Shown here in pieces: positions 7,601 to 16,700 of a DNA stretch of 29,552 bases. Each line of letters opens with the position of its first letter. Position 1 is the stretch's first letter. The notes under the pieces are model-generated. The model was given only the letters and a program-made list of their open reading frames with translations, did no database searches and had not been told where the DNA came from. The stretch comes from a virus: positions 1 to 29,552 of IMG/VR virus record IMGVR_UViG_3300020468_000046; one strand, written 5' to 3'. The translations under genes and the position numbers were made by a program.

Positions 7601-10600
7601 CTGAAGGTGCTGGTCTTGAAGAATCATAAGGATCAACAGAGTAATTCTCAACACTAACAGATGGTGTTCCTAATCCAGCACCAACATCTGGTCTTGAACT
7701 ATCACCAAATTTATGATTTGGTCTCTGAATTCTAACATAACCTATTTCTGGATCATCACTTAAACTGACTAATTCAATTCTTGCATCTTCAAAGATAGTA
7801 AACGAACCAGAAACCATTTCAATTTCTATTAATTTTGGAACGATATCGGGTGATTGACTATCAAGATAGTGGAAATGTTTAGTAGATGGTTTAAGACCAT
7901 TTGCTGAAAAGTATACATTTCTAGATCTCATGAATGGATCTACTTGACTATCAATTTTTGTACTTTCTATGTAATCTCTCTCTTCTGCAGCACCTACTAA
8001 AGTATTGGTAAATTGTCTTTCTACTTTTAGTGTTTGTCTATTGGTTTGTACAGTATCGATTTTTAACTGAGGATACATGTCAGTAACTCTTTGTCTATTG
8101 GTTATATCTTCTTTTACAACCGTGGTGGTAACAACATTTGATTGTTCAGCCCAAGTATTACCTGTTGATTCAACTCTATAATTATCCAAATAAATGGTTC
8201 TTGACCAATTATCTGATGGTGGATCTAAAAGAATTCCACCTGCAAATGTAATAACATTAAATGGGTTTACATTTTCTACTCTTGTTGCTTGTGGTTGATC
8301 AATCCAATCAATTTCAGTATAATCGAGAGTTATTAAATCACCTGTTTTTTTACAGTTTGAATCTAATAATTGTAAATTAGAGTTTAAGTCAGCAGATGCA
8401 AGTTCAATGTTTGGATTTAGTGCAAGTTCTGCTCTCATAGACCAGAAATCAACCGCACTTATTAATTCTCTAGTTTCTACATTGACATCACATTTAGAAC
8501 CTCCATCACGACTGAAATCAATAAAACTTCTATTTTTAAAGTTATTAACTACAAAACCTGTTTTGAATCTATTAAGACCATCAGCATCTTTAACTTCTAT
8601 AGTTTTAGTATCTAATTCTAAAGCACTTAATGATGTGAATTCCTCTAAATTTTCAATTCTTTTTTCTAAAGAACCAATATCTCTCATCGTAAAACGACGA
8701 TTATCAAACATTCTTATTTGAGGTTCTCTGACAGTATCATACAAATATGGAGGCAATGTAATCTGAGCAATTTCCATTGCATTACCAACTTCTGTAGGAG
8801 GAGAAGGTTCCTCAGATGATACTCCTTTGATTAATTTTACCTGTTCATATTCATCAATAACAAGTCTATCAATACGTGGGAGATAGAAACTATATCCAAT
8901 AATAGAACTTTCATTTGGTGTAATTACAAATGGATTAGTCTCTTCAAATTCACGACTAGAGAATGCAAATGGTGATGCATTAGTTGCAGTAAACTCTTTT
9001 ACTCTTGGTCTTGAATCTAGAATATCAGTTGCTCTATCGCCTGTTATGTCTGCTATATCTTTTGAATATCTATCAGAGGTAAATGAATTTACTGTAAATA
9101 AATCACCTTTATTTCCTGTTGGTACTTCATACTGGTCAAATATAACCAATAATCGTTTTGCGGGAATCGCAGATCCTTCTTTTCGTACAATTCTTGAATA
9201 ATCTGATATTTGCTTGGTATGTCCTTGGTCTAGTAGGTAATTATCAGTTCTATCAACGTAGTTTCCGTTTACTACTTCTTGAGCAGTAGCGGTTATAGAT
9301 GATTCTTTAAATTTAATATTTTCATTAACAATAAATCTATTTGCATTTAAGTAAACAAAACTTATATCAGTTGCAGTTCTTTCTACAATTTGACCTATTG
9401 CTCTACTTTCTTCACCACTTATTTTTTCACCAACAACTGATGCAGTATCTAGATTTAATCCTGATACAAATTTCAACTTATCATAAACTGGTTTAGATGT
9501 ATTTTTTGATTCATAAATTGCAATTATTTTATTTACATCTGGCACATTTAGAGAAATCTCTTCATCTTCAATTCTTAGTCCGTATGAATCATTCGTGGTC
9601 AAACTAGAATCTGCAGATAAACCTGTCGTTCTTGTAACTTCTAATTGTTTACTTCTCGTATAATTTTTTGATTTACTGGTAACTCCAATTTTTTTAAGTG
9701 TTACATTTATTGAGCAAGTTGTATTTGTTTTAGTTAATCCTGTAAATGAAACATCATTACCACCATTTGTGATTGATACTTTATCTTCTGTTAGTGGCTC
9801 AACGGTACCATCACTATATGTTATAGTATATTTTTCTGCATCAAATGGTTCAAAGAATGCACTTGTGAGACCTACATTCGCATCTAAAGCATCCTGAGAC
9901 GTTATTGATAATGTATTTGTACCACTTGTACTCTTTCCTGTTACTTGAGTGGTAATTACTAAATTAGAATTAGAAGAATTTAGATTTGAGATATTTCTTC
10001 TAGGTAATTTAGTATACAATCCAGCATCATCAATATTTGATATTAATGGAACTCTTGCACGAAATACACCAGTTGTCGAACCAGCACTTACAATAGCACC
10101 ATTATTAACACCTGTAACACTATTAACCGCAGTTAATGTTAATGTCTTACCATCATTGCTTATATCAGAAATCTTATTATAAACAGGATCAGTGAATCCA
10201 CCTGCAGCGTAAGATATAATCGCATCTGTATTAATACCCACCTTACCAGCAAAATTACGTCCTGGTATTGAAGCAGTATTAAATGAACCAGCAATTTTAC
10301 TAACATTTAATTGATCTGATGGAGAAAATCCTTGTAAAACACGGTCATATAAAACTGAATCTGCTAAAAAATCTGATACTAATCCACTTCCAGAAATATT
10401 ATTGGCATCTTGATAAACTCCTTTAATATCAAATACTGTATATGCATTAATTTTTATTATAGATGATTTTGTAGTAGTTGTTTTCTCATTATATATTAAC
10501 TGTTCTCCAACTATAAAAGTACCAGAAGTAGTTGATACATTAATTTCATCTGCAGCACTTGTTCCTGAAATTTCTGCCAAGTATCCTATAGCACCACTAG

Positions 10601-12083
10601 ATAAACCTCTAACTCTAGTTCCTTTTGCTTGTGATGATACTAAATTAGATATTTTTAGTGTAGTATATGTTTGTATATCAAATAAATGTAAATCAAATTG
10701 AGTTGAAGATCCTGTATATGGTGCATCTGATACAGCAAATGAATAAACTCTTGCTTGTCCTATTTTTAATCCATTTGGACTACTACCACTCAACCTCTCA
10801 TTATAAAGATCAACAGTATTTGTATTATCTCCACCTAAGTTGATATATGGTGTTCCAAATACATTATTTACTCGAAGCAAACTACCCATGCTAAATGGTA
10901 TAGATGCAGAGTCTACATCTTTGACATCTCTTGGTTTATCAACATCTAAAACAGTTGTGCCATTTAGATATACATCATATCCCTTCACATATGCTTTACC
11001 TGGTGATAATTTAACACACATGGTATCTTCTGAAGGTTTATTGCCTTCATCAGTTAACTGATCTTCAGTATATAATCCATCTGATTCAATTTCATCATTT
11101 AATGAATTTTGTAAATTAACACGGAATGGTTCTACAGAATAATTTCCAGACTCGTCGTAAGTTCTTTTAGCAAAATATTTTTTAATCTGCGAGTATACTG
11201 AATCGTCTTGTAATTTCTTAGTTACACCTTCACTAACTTTGAATAGTTCAACAAAAGAAGTATCATTGAAATCATTTATAGATTTCTTGGATAATTTGAC
11301 TGATATTTTAAATCTATCAGCACCAGGTGCAGCGTAATTAGTAAATCCTTTTGCATTATCAAACAAAGATGAATCATCATTAGCATTTACCACTTCTTCA
11401 AGAATATCAAATCCAACTCTATATGATGGATTGTTATCATAAGGATCTAATATTAATAAAGATGTTGGTACATCGACAAAAGTACCACGAACAAAATATA
11501 CACCTTCACTTACTCCAAAGGCAGAACCTGTTGCAGAAGCATTTTCTAATGCTAAAGTTAATACTGTTTCACCTACATTTAAAGTAGTGTTCCCGTAAGT
11601 TACACTTTCCTCTAATATGAGAACTTCACCATTTGGAAAAGAAACACTTTGCGAATCTGTTCCAGATTCATTATATTTTACAAAAATAGTAGGTTCACTT
11701 ACACCTTCATTAGGTGGAAGAACATAATTTTTTATAGTTGCAATAATGCCAGAATTTTGACCTCTTACTCTTGTACCTTTACCATTATTTTTTGCAATTA
11801 TACTATCTAAGTAAATTGAAACGTCTAAACCAAGATGGTTTGGATTAATTTTACAAGAAAAATAAGTTGTATCATACTCAATGCCACCTGGTATGACCAT
11901 CGAACCTTCTTTGAAGATATGTTTTCCAAAGGATTCAACCTGATTTTGTAATATTGATTGTAATCCAGATAATTCTCTTGCCTGTACTGGACTTCCAGGT
12001 TTAAAAAGAACTTTATAAAAATTTTTTGCCTTATCAAAGTCGTCATAATAAGGACTTATATTTAGATTTGTCTTTTGTGGCAT
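4608..12083 (-). CDS. Giant 2491-aa baseplate/tail structural protein with DUF4815-like N-terminus
   Basis: The N-terminal segment (residues about 12-65, including YYDDFDKAKNFYKVLFKPG, QARELSGLQSILQNQ and GKHIFKEGSMVIPG) matches the start of DUF4815 family phage proteins. The DUF4815-like body seems to continue through SLEKRIENLEEFTSLSALEL (a short helix at about 1131-1165) to a PLAQSFRV...FLTSFDVYF beta-sandwich-like region near 1660. After about 1800 the protein changes character: Ser/Gly-rich linkers, a GxGY beta-repeat (TLGTGYQVGDVLTID, about 1965), an RG-x-x-x-T-x-x-x-H-x-x-G module (about 2100-2160), and a C-terminal domain with a RVFYRLFSFDSSG segment. There are no transmembrane segments. 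It lies between gp8 and the fibre genes, where T4 carries genes 9-12, so it may replace several of those peripheral baseplate proteins. The position points to the baseplate rim; the exact role is unknown. Confidence 0.8.
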   Translation of the reverse strand: MPQKTNLNISPYYDDFDKAKNFYKVLFKPGSPVQARELSGLQSILQNQVESFGKHIFKEGSMVIPGGIEYDTTYFSCKINPNHLGLDVSIYLDSIIAKNNGKGTRVRGQNSGIIATIKNYVLPPNEGVSEPTIFVKYNESGTDSQSVSFPNGEVLILEESVTYGNTTLNVGETVLTLALENASATGSAFGVSEGVYFVRGTFVDVPTSLLILDPYDNNPSYRVGFDILEEVVNANDDSSLFDNAKGFTNYAAPGADRFKISVKLSKKSINDFNDTSFVELFKVSEGVTKKLQDDSVYSQIKKYFAKRTYDESGNYSVEPFRVNLQNSLNDEIESDGLYTEDQLTDEGNKPSEDTMCVKLSPGKAYVKGYDVYLNGTTVLDVDKPRDVKDVDSASIPFSMGSLLRVNNVFGTPYINLGGDNTNTVDLYNERLSGSSPNGLKIGQARVYSFAVSDAPYTGSSTQFDLHLFDIQTYTTLKISNLVSSQAKGTRVRGLSSGAIGYLAEISGTSAADEINVSTTSGTFIVGEQLIYNEKTTTTKSSIIKINAYTVFDIKGVYQDANNISGSGLVSDFLADSVLYDRVLQGFSPSDQLNVSKIAGSFNTASIPGRNFAGKVGINTDAIISYAAGGFTDPVYNKISDISNDGKTLTLTAVNSVTGVNNGAIVSAGSTTGVFRARVPLISNIDDAGLYTKLPRRNISNLNSSNSNLVITTQVTGKSTSGTNTLSITSQDALDANVGLTSAFFEPFDAEKYTITYSDGTVEPLTEDKVSITNGGNDVSFTGLTKTNTTCSINVTLKKIGVTSKSKNYTRSKQLEVTRTTGLSADSSLTTNDSYGLRIEDEEISLNVPDVNKIIAIYESKNTSKPVYDKLKFVSGLNLDTASVVGEKISGEESRAIGQIVERTATDISFVYLNANRFIVNENIKFKESSITATAQEVVNGNYVDRTDNYLLDQGHTKQISDYSRIVRKEGSAIPAKRLLVIFDQYEVPTGNKGDLFTVNSFTSDRYSKDIADITGDRATDILDSRPRVKEFTATNASPFAFSSREFEETNPFVITPNESSIIGYSFYLPRIDRLVIDEYEQVKLIKGVSSEEPSPPTEVGNAMEIAQITLPPYLYDTVREPQIRMFDNRRFTMRDIGSLEKRIENLEEFTSLSALELDTKTIEVKDADGLNRFKTGFVVNNFKNRSFIDFSRDGGSKCDVNVETRELISAVDFWSMRAELALNPNIELASADLNSNLQLLDSNCKKTGDLITLDYTEIDWIDQPQATRVENVNPFNVITFAGGILLDPPSDNWSRTIYLDNYRVESTGNTWAEQSNVVTTTVVKEDITNRQRVTDMYPQLKIDTVQTNRQTLKVERQFTNTLVGAAEERDYIESTKIDSQVDPFMRSRNVYFSANGLKPSTKHFHYLDSQSPDIVPKLIEIEMVSGSFTIFEDARIELVSLSDDPEIGYVRIQRPNHKFGDSSRPDVGAGLGTPSVSVENYSVDPYDSSRPAPSDTYSATSKLINIDVSSLASEEKYYGYAVKGALIIGETSGAIAKITSIDLVSDNWGDVIGSFFFRDANTTPKPPVTFRTGAKTFRVTAASEGSIQLTGSTALASDASGVFTGTGVIVTQTNANVQVRNPAAPPQRANSFTERINVKTDIIDTKFVRAPHRDPLAQSFRVDETGAFLTSFDVYFASKDPNAKVFVELRHMELGTPTEFLVQNYTQVALNPNQVNISDDASVPTTISFPSPVYLEPDKEYAIVFLSPASDLYEMWVARMGEKTVRTTLLPDVEDVVVSKQYIGGSLFKSQNGTIWTPSQYEDLTFKLRKASFVESGTTTFYNTPVTPGNLNSQKLSDNPVHALPRKLKIGLASGSASSDCINANLGIGDKITMADATNAIVDGINSNDDNSITGIIEGQGSSISSSSSTSIVTNGSGYPGSGNITAVPLKSLTGSGSGAVATITVGAVDGVIGAISGISITTLGTGYQVGDVLTIDNASDSDITSGVGFKCTVSVINTQFDTIFLTNVQGSQFTVNRKLVKYTNGNTTPKSLITNSQIASSTVNGELYTGDVFEVTQYNHAHHGANNKVLVKNVKPDTLKVQTTSTIASDSTEVEIVDSTPFTSFNGITTTTGSALIGSELVTYSIPAGVSGKLNIVRGQFNTTPTSHDAGADIQTYESGGISLVGINTSFDITTLDDGIDNYYLKVDVTALDANRTGDKLICFSNEKAFGGKNVQISQNHQFSTINPQLNVITPGKSTNVNTNIRTVSGTSSGGNEVSFIDQGFEPVTLNKTAFLSSPRIVASLTNEAERLTTLPKNKSLTLNVNMSSTDSNLSPVLDVKNATFILGRNKINNPIGIENYASNEKPRALRGDPHGSVFISKLVTLKNPATSLKVLVAASRQPEADFRVFYRLFSFDSSGISQTYRPFPGYKNMTDTSGDGFGDQIIDVAMNDGRPDAFVTADSIGEFSEYQFSIDELEEFNGFKIKIVMSSTNESVPIRLKDFRAIALA

Positions 12084-12084
12084 T

Positions 12085-13683
12085 TTAGAACTCTAGTATG
12101 ATTTTTATATCCTCTTTTTGTCGAGTGCTTCTTACAATTTCTGGTCTATTGTCTAAGTAAATTATTTGTCCCGACCCTTTATTTATCTCAGAATTAGATA
12201 ACCCTGCTTGAAACCTAGTTCCTAAGTTAATAAGTTTATTACCAGTTGGATTAGTGGAGATACCTGAAAAATTAACCGCTATACTACCCGAAAATCCTGA
12301 TTTTTCACCATTTATATTATTTCCTGTTGGTGCAGGAGCACTTTCAAATTGATATATTCTTGCAGCTGTAGTTATTCCAACATAATCTGTATGATCGTAT
12401 GATGTATTATTAAAATAAAGTGACCTGTCTCTAAAGTATTTTAAAACTTTAGTGTCTTTATCAAAAGACGCAACAAATCCTGTAGCAATTTTTCCTGCGT
12501 TTGGAGTTATTGTCAATAATTGATTTATTTTTTCACCAACTTCTGGTGTACCATTGAAACTGTCTGTAAACTTCACCGCCTGTAATGATGAAAATGTATT
12601 ATCATCATAGATAGTTGTAGTTCCAGACTTAGTTGGATTTTTTACAACCCCAACCTGTGCAAATGTAGTATCACTTGGAAAATCTTTTGTGGAATCATCA
12701 AATCTACAATAAATTATAACTTTATCTGTTCCTAATTCAGTGTAAATATCATCTCCATGACCTTTACCAGGTGGAATCACAGGTATTAATTTTGCCTTTC
12801 CATTTGTTGGAACATTAGAATTTAAAGTATCTAAGTCAACAATACCATAAGTATACTCTTTTCCACCAGAACTTACAGTTATATTCGTGATAGTTCCACC
12901 AACAACATCTACTCTCGCTTTTGCACCTGTTCCATCGCCCAATATATTTACCTCTTGAGATAAACCATTCTTATAATTGGTACCACCATTCTCAATATAA
13001 ACATGTTTTATTTGATTTAGATTCACATCAGAATTTGCATTTTCTCTTACTGTCCTTATTTGAGAATCAGTTGATGATGACCAATCATTTGGAACAGTAA
13101 TGAATTCTGTTGAATCAAATTTTATTATGTCACTTGGGGATACTGTAAATATATACTTCCACCTATACCCATCACCACTATTACCTGCTTTTGATGGTTC
13201 TAAATCAGTAAATGTAGGTTCGTCTTGAGATACATTTCCTAAAGGATTAGTTCCAGATGAACCATTATCAATACAAACATAGACTTTAAACTCAGAGTTC
13301 ATAACATAATAATTTGCATCATATAATCTATTGGATTTTGTTATAGGACTTTGATTATCAGCACTATAATCATCTCTATAAATTTCATATCTATTACCAG
13401 ATACCCAATCTACTCTTCTAATAAGTCTTCTTATATTGCCAGAGGATACTTTTTTACCAAACATCATCGTATCACCAGCATGTTTTCGATAAGAAAAACT
13501 ATCTATTGGTGCAGGAGTGTTTGTATTCCAACCTGTTGATCTACCAAATCCTACTAAACTTTCTGCTCCAGTTGGATTTGCTAGTCCTAAAAATACATAA
13601 TATGAATTATTTGTATCTTCTACTGACGCTACAAAATTATTAGCATTTAAAATTCTAAATTGATCAGTAACAATTGCCGACAT
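12085..13683 (-). CDS. gp8: gp8-like baseplate wedge subunit with repeat insertion
   Basis: This is a homologue of T4 gp8, the baseplate wedge protein that joins gp7 and gp10. Family signs are AIVTDQFRILNANNF near the start, YYVFLGLANPTG...FGRSTGWN, a RRVDWVSGNRYEIYRDDYS stretch, DGYRWKYIFTVSPSDI, FITVPNDW, FPSDTTFAQVGVVKNP (about 331-347) and the C-terminus GQIIYLDNRPEIVR ending IILEF, which parallels the T4 gp8 C-terminus (IYMENRPPI...ILFTF). T4 gp8 is 334 aa, whereas this is 532. Part of the excess is an insertion at about residues 226-310 with two repeat-like units (NGGTNYKNG and SGGKEYTYG) of the type also found in gp7 and gp14. It is the first gene after the late promoter at 13709-13716, and the 2491-aa gene follows 1 nt after its stop. 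Confidence 0.88.
   Translation of the reverse strand: MSAIVTDQFRILNANNFVASVEDTNNSYYVFLGLANPTGAESLVGFGRSTGWNTNTPAPIDSFSYRKHAGDTMMFGKKVSSGNIRRLIRRVDWVSGNRYEIYRDDYSADNQSPITKSNRLYDANYYVMNSEFKVYVCIDNGSSGTNPLGNVSQDEPTFTDLEPSKAGNSGDGYRWKYIFTVSPSDIIKFDSTEFITVPNDWSSSTDSQIRTVRENANSDVNLNQIKHVYIENGGTNYKNGLSQEVNILGDGTGAKARVDVVGGTITNITVSSGGKEYTYGIVDLDTLNSNVPTNGKAKLIPVIPPGKGHGDDIYTELGTDKVIIYCRFDDSTKDFPSDTTFAQVGVVKNPTKSGTTTIYDDNTFSSLQAVKFTDSFNGTPEVGEKINQLLTITPNAGKIATGFVASFDKDTKVLKYFRDRSLYFNNTSYDHTDYVGITTAARIYQFESAPAPTGNNINGEKSGFSGSIAVNFSGISTNPTGNKLINLGTRFQAGLSNSEINKGSGQIIYLDNRPEIVRSTRQKEDIKIILEF
12826..13008 (-). repeat. Two GxxY beta-repeat units inserted in gp8
   Basis: Residues about 226-285 contain IKHVYIENGGTNYKNG, then GAKARVDVVGGTITNITVSS, then GGKEYTYGIVDL. 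The pattern is hydrophobic strand, GGxxY turn, hydrophobic strand and GTGA linker, as in the gp7 and gp14 repeats. T4 gp8 has no such element at this place. Confidence 0.7.
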
Positions 13684-13708
13684 CGTATCTAAACTTTTCT
13701 TTTCCTTT

Positions 13709-13716
13709 TATTTATA
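13709..13716 (-). promoter_or_regulatory. T4-type late promoter octamer TATAAATA
   Basis: In the 46-bp gap between the gp7 stop (13730) and the gp8 start (13683), the minus strand reads CACTATAAATAAAAGGAAAA. It holds an exact TATAAATA, preceded by C, 25 nt before the gp8 ATG. A purine-rich stretch (AAGGAAAAGAAAAG) follows and may serve for ribosome binding. This would start a late transcript for gp8, the 2491-aa protein and the 67-aa protein. Confidence 0.78.
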
Positions 13717-13729
13717 GTGGTTTACCATA

Positions 13730-16700
13730 TCAAGTTAAAACAGCCCTAATTGAACCACTAGATCTGTGCCCACGCTCACCAATATTATCATAACTCTTTC
13801 TTTGTATTGTGGGGAAAGTTGTGAGTCCACTATTTACGGTCAATCCAGTAACACCAATAGAAATTGGATTACTCGAACGTGCCACATCATTACCATACAA
13901 TCTACCCCAACTTAGAGTTCCTAAACTTGTAGTTAATCCAATTATGGTAGGATCAAAGAACCCTTCAGTATTAATACCACTAATAGAACTAGCACTATTT
14001 GTATGTACATGACATACGACAGTTCCATTTGAACCGTTAGATGTTATAGAATGAACAACGTAAACATTATCAAGGAAAGTTGTGCCAACGCCAACGACTG
14101 ATGCATTACCAGGTTCTACAGATGTAAGTCCATTTCCCACTTTTGTATCAGTAATTAGAATTGGATATCCTACTTTTAGTGTATTTGCTTGAGCAACATC
14201 ATACTCACTGTTACTATTTTTGGTTACTGCGTAGTAATCAAACCTAAGTGCTGGACCTCCACCACTTCTAGTAGTTTGAGTAATGCCAGTGATAATTCCA
14301 GTGTAACCTTGGAAATTAGATATTCCAGTTAATTTTTCTGTTTTAAATTTAGGTAGATCGATTATTACCTCTGGTGGATTACCAGAACTATATCCCAATC
14401 CAACATTAGTTACCGTATGTCCAGTTATTTGTCCATTTGTAACAGTTAGAGTTGCTGTTGCTGTTGTTCCTACACCAACACCAATCCCAGAAGGTGGTGC
14501 TGCTATTCTTACGTTTACTACACCTTCATACCCAGAACCTTGTTCAGTAATGTTTAGAGAAGAAACATATTTTTGAGTACCAACTCCAGCAATAACTGCT
14601 TCTGCAGATGCGGGAGTATGAATCTCACCAGATGTAATCAAAGCATCAACTGAGTCAACTGTAAATCCAGAATACTTATTCTCATAGAATAATGAAATAG
14701 CATCGTCAACAAATATTCCATCATTATTTCCAGTACCCTTTCCAGATATAGTTGACAAATCTCCAATTATTTTTGATGTAGGATAAATTTGAGGTTCTAA
14801 TATAGATCTTGATGTGTCAATTACCTGACCATTAATCTTAATAGCAGTTTTTTGTTTTGTCCATCTCACTGGTTTTTCATGAACTTCATCAATACCTAAA
14901 CCTGTGTAGATATCAGTATCAAGTAAATCTGTATTAAGAATTTCTTTTACTATTCTTTCACCAGATTGTGAAGTTGTTATTCCAGGTAGAGAATCATTTT
15001 TAAAGACTTTTAAATTATCACCTATTTTTATACTTTCAGAGACATTTTCAATTTGAACATCTATACCATCAATTCCCTTATAAAAGTAAATATCAACTTT
15101 ATCATTATCATTAAGACCACTACTAGACTCACCACTAGGTGGTTCTGTAAATGAGAATGTAGTTCCACCTTGGAATTGATATGCTTCACCAGGTTTCTGT
15201 AACACACCATTAATAAAAATCAGTAATACAGCATCTAAGTCAATTAAAGCAGAACGTGGATCAGTTAATACTTTTTCAAAACTCAATAATTCACCATTAA
15301 AGAATAATGGGAATCTTGTTCTTACACCATCTTGAAGAATTTTAATACTATCAATAGCATCTAGTTCACCAAATTGCCAAGCAGAGAATTTATCATTAAA
15401 TATTTCTAATACTTCTAATTCAAATTCCTGTATTGGTGATGTTAAGTGAGCAGCAGTGACTAATCCTACAGGTTTGAATTTATCTCCTTTTTTGAATGAG
15501 TGTCCTGCTCTTGCAATTTCAAAATCTTTAATTTGGAATGTTGTAGATCCAATTCCAACAGTGGTTGATGCAGCACTAACTCCAACATTTAATAATAGAT
15601 TTAATCCAGTATCAGTAGTAGCACCAACTCCCAATCTAGATACACCCACAACTTCAAGATTCTCATAAACTGGTTCAGGTATGATTATTTCTGGATTTAC
15701 ATAACCTCTACCTGTATCAACTATATTAAAGGATAGGGTACCTCCAACACCCACAGTTGCCTCTACAACTGCACCTGTTCCTCCTCCACCACCTTGACCA
15801 ACATTTATTATAATTGTATCTGTTGTAGTTGCTATTATAGCAGTTTGTATTCCAGCAATAGGATCAGAGTTAGGGAAACTTGTTTTAGATACTGCACGAG
15901 GATATGGATGGTTTGAGAAGTAATTATCTTTAGAACATTGGAATATTAATCCACTAGTATCAATACCAACTGTATCACTTGTTGTTAATGTATGACTTGG
16001 TATTGTTAGTATAAGTTTACCTGAATGTGATTCATAAACTGCGTCAGTTGCAGTAAACGCATCTCCAGCAAAAGTACCTTTTCTTATTGAACCAATACCT
16101 GCACTTACAAATTTATGTACGTATGCAATGTCAGTAACACCTATCGCAACACTACCTCCTCGATAACCAGAACCAAATGTTAAATCTTCATAGAATTCAT
16201 ATGCATAACCACCACCTTGATAAGTATGTGGTATTGTGCTGGCACCTGCTCTTACCTCAAAACTTCTCTCAGATACAATACCAACAACAAATAATGGTCT
16301 TTCGTGGTCTTGGAAGATGGTTGTTGTAACTCCAACATATCCACCACCACCAATTGTTTGAACTGCAGTGGCAGTTGCTGAAACAAAGGTATGAGGATAA
16401 ACATCACCTGGATTAGATGCACCAACATTTACTCTAAATGTATTTGTAGTAACGTTGCTTACTGTTAAATATTGATTTGCAGCAGGGTCAGTTGCTCTTG
16501 GATAGTATTTGGTTGATACATTACTGTCTAATGTACATGTGAACCCGATTGAATCTGTTTCAAGAACTACAGCATCACCATTTACTAACCCATGATTTGC
16601 AATTGTTATTGTAGAGATACCAGTTACACCGTCGTAAGTAGCATTAGTAGGTTGTCCAACGACAGTCTTAGGACATCTAAATTCTAATCCCTTTAATTTA

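Noticed and set aside
8407-8721. 104-codon plus-strand open frame
   Set aside because: It is antisense to the 2491-aa gene, with no ribosome site, no promoter and no recognisable protein features. Long antisense frames are expected opposite such large AT-rich genes.
11825-12046. 73-codon minus-strand frame inside the start of the 2491-aa gene
   Set aside because: Overlaps the strongly conserved DUF4815-like N-terminus in another frame, with no ribosome site of its own.
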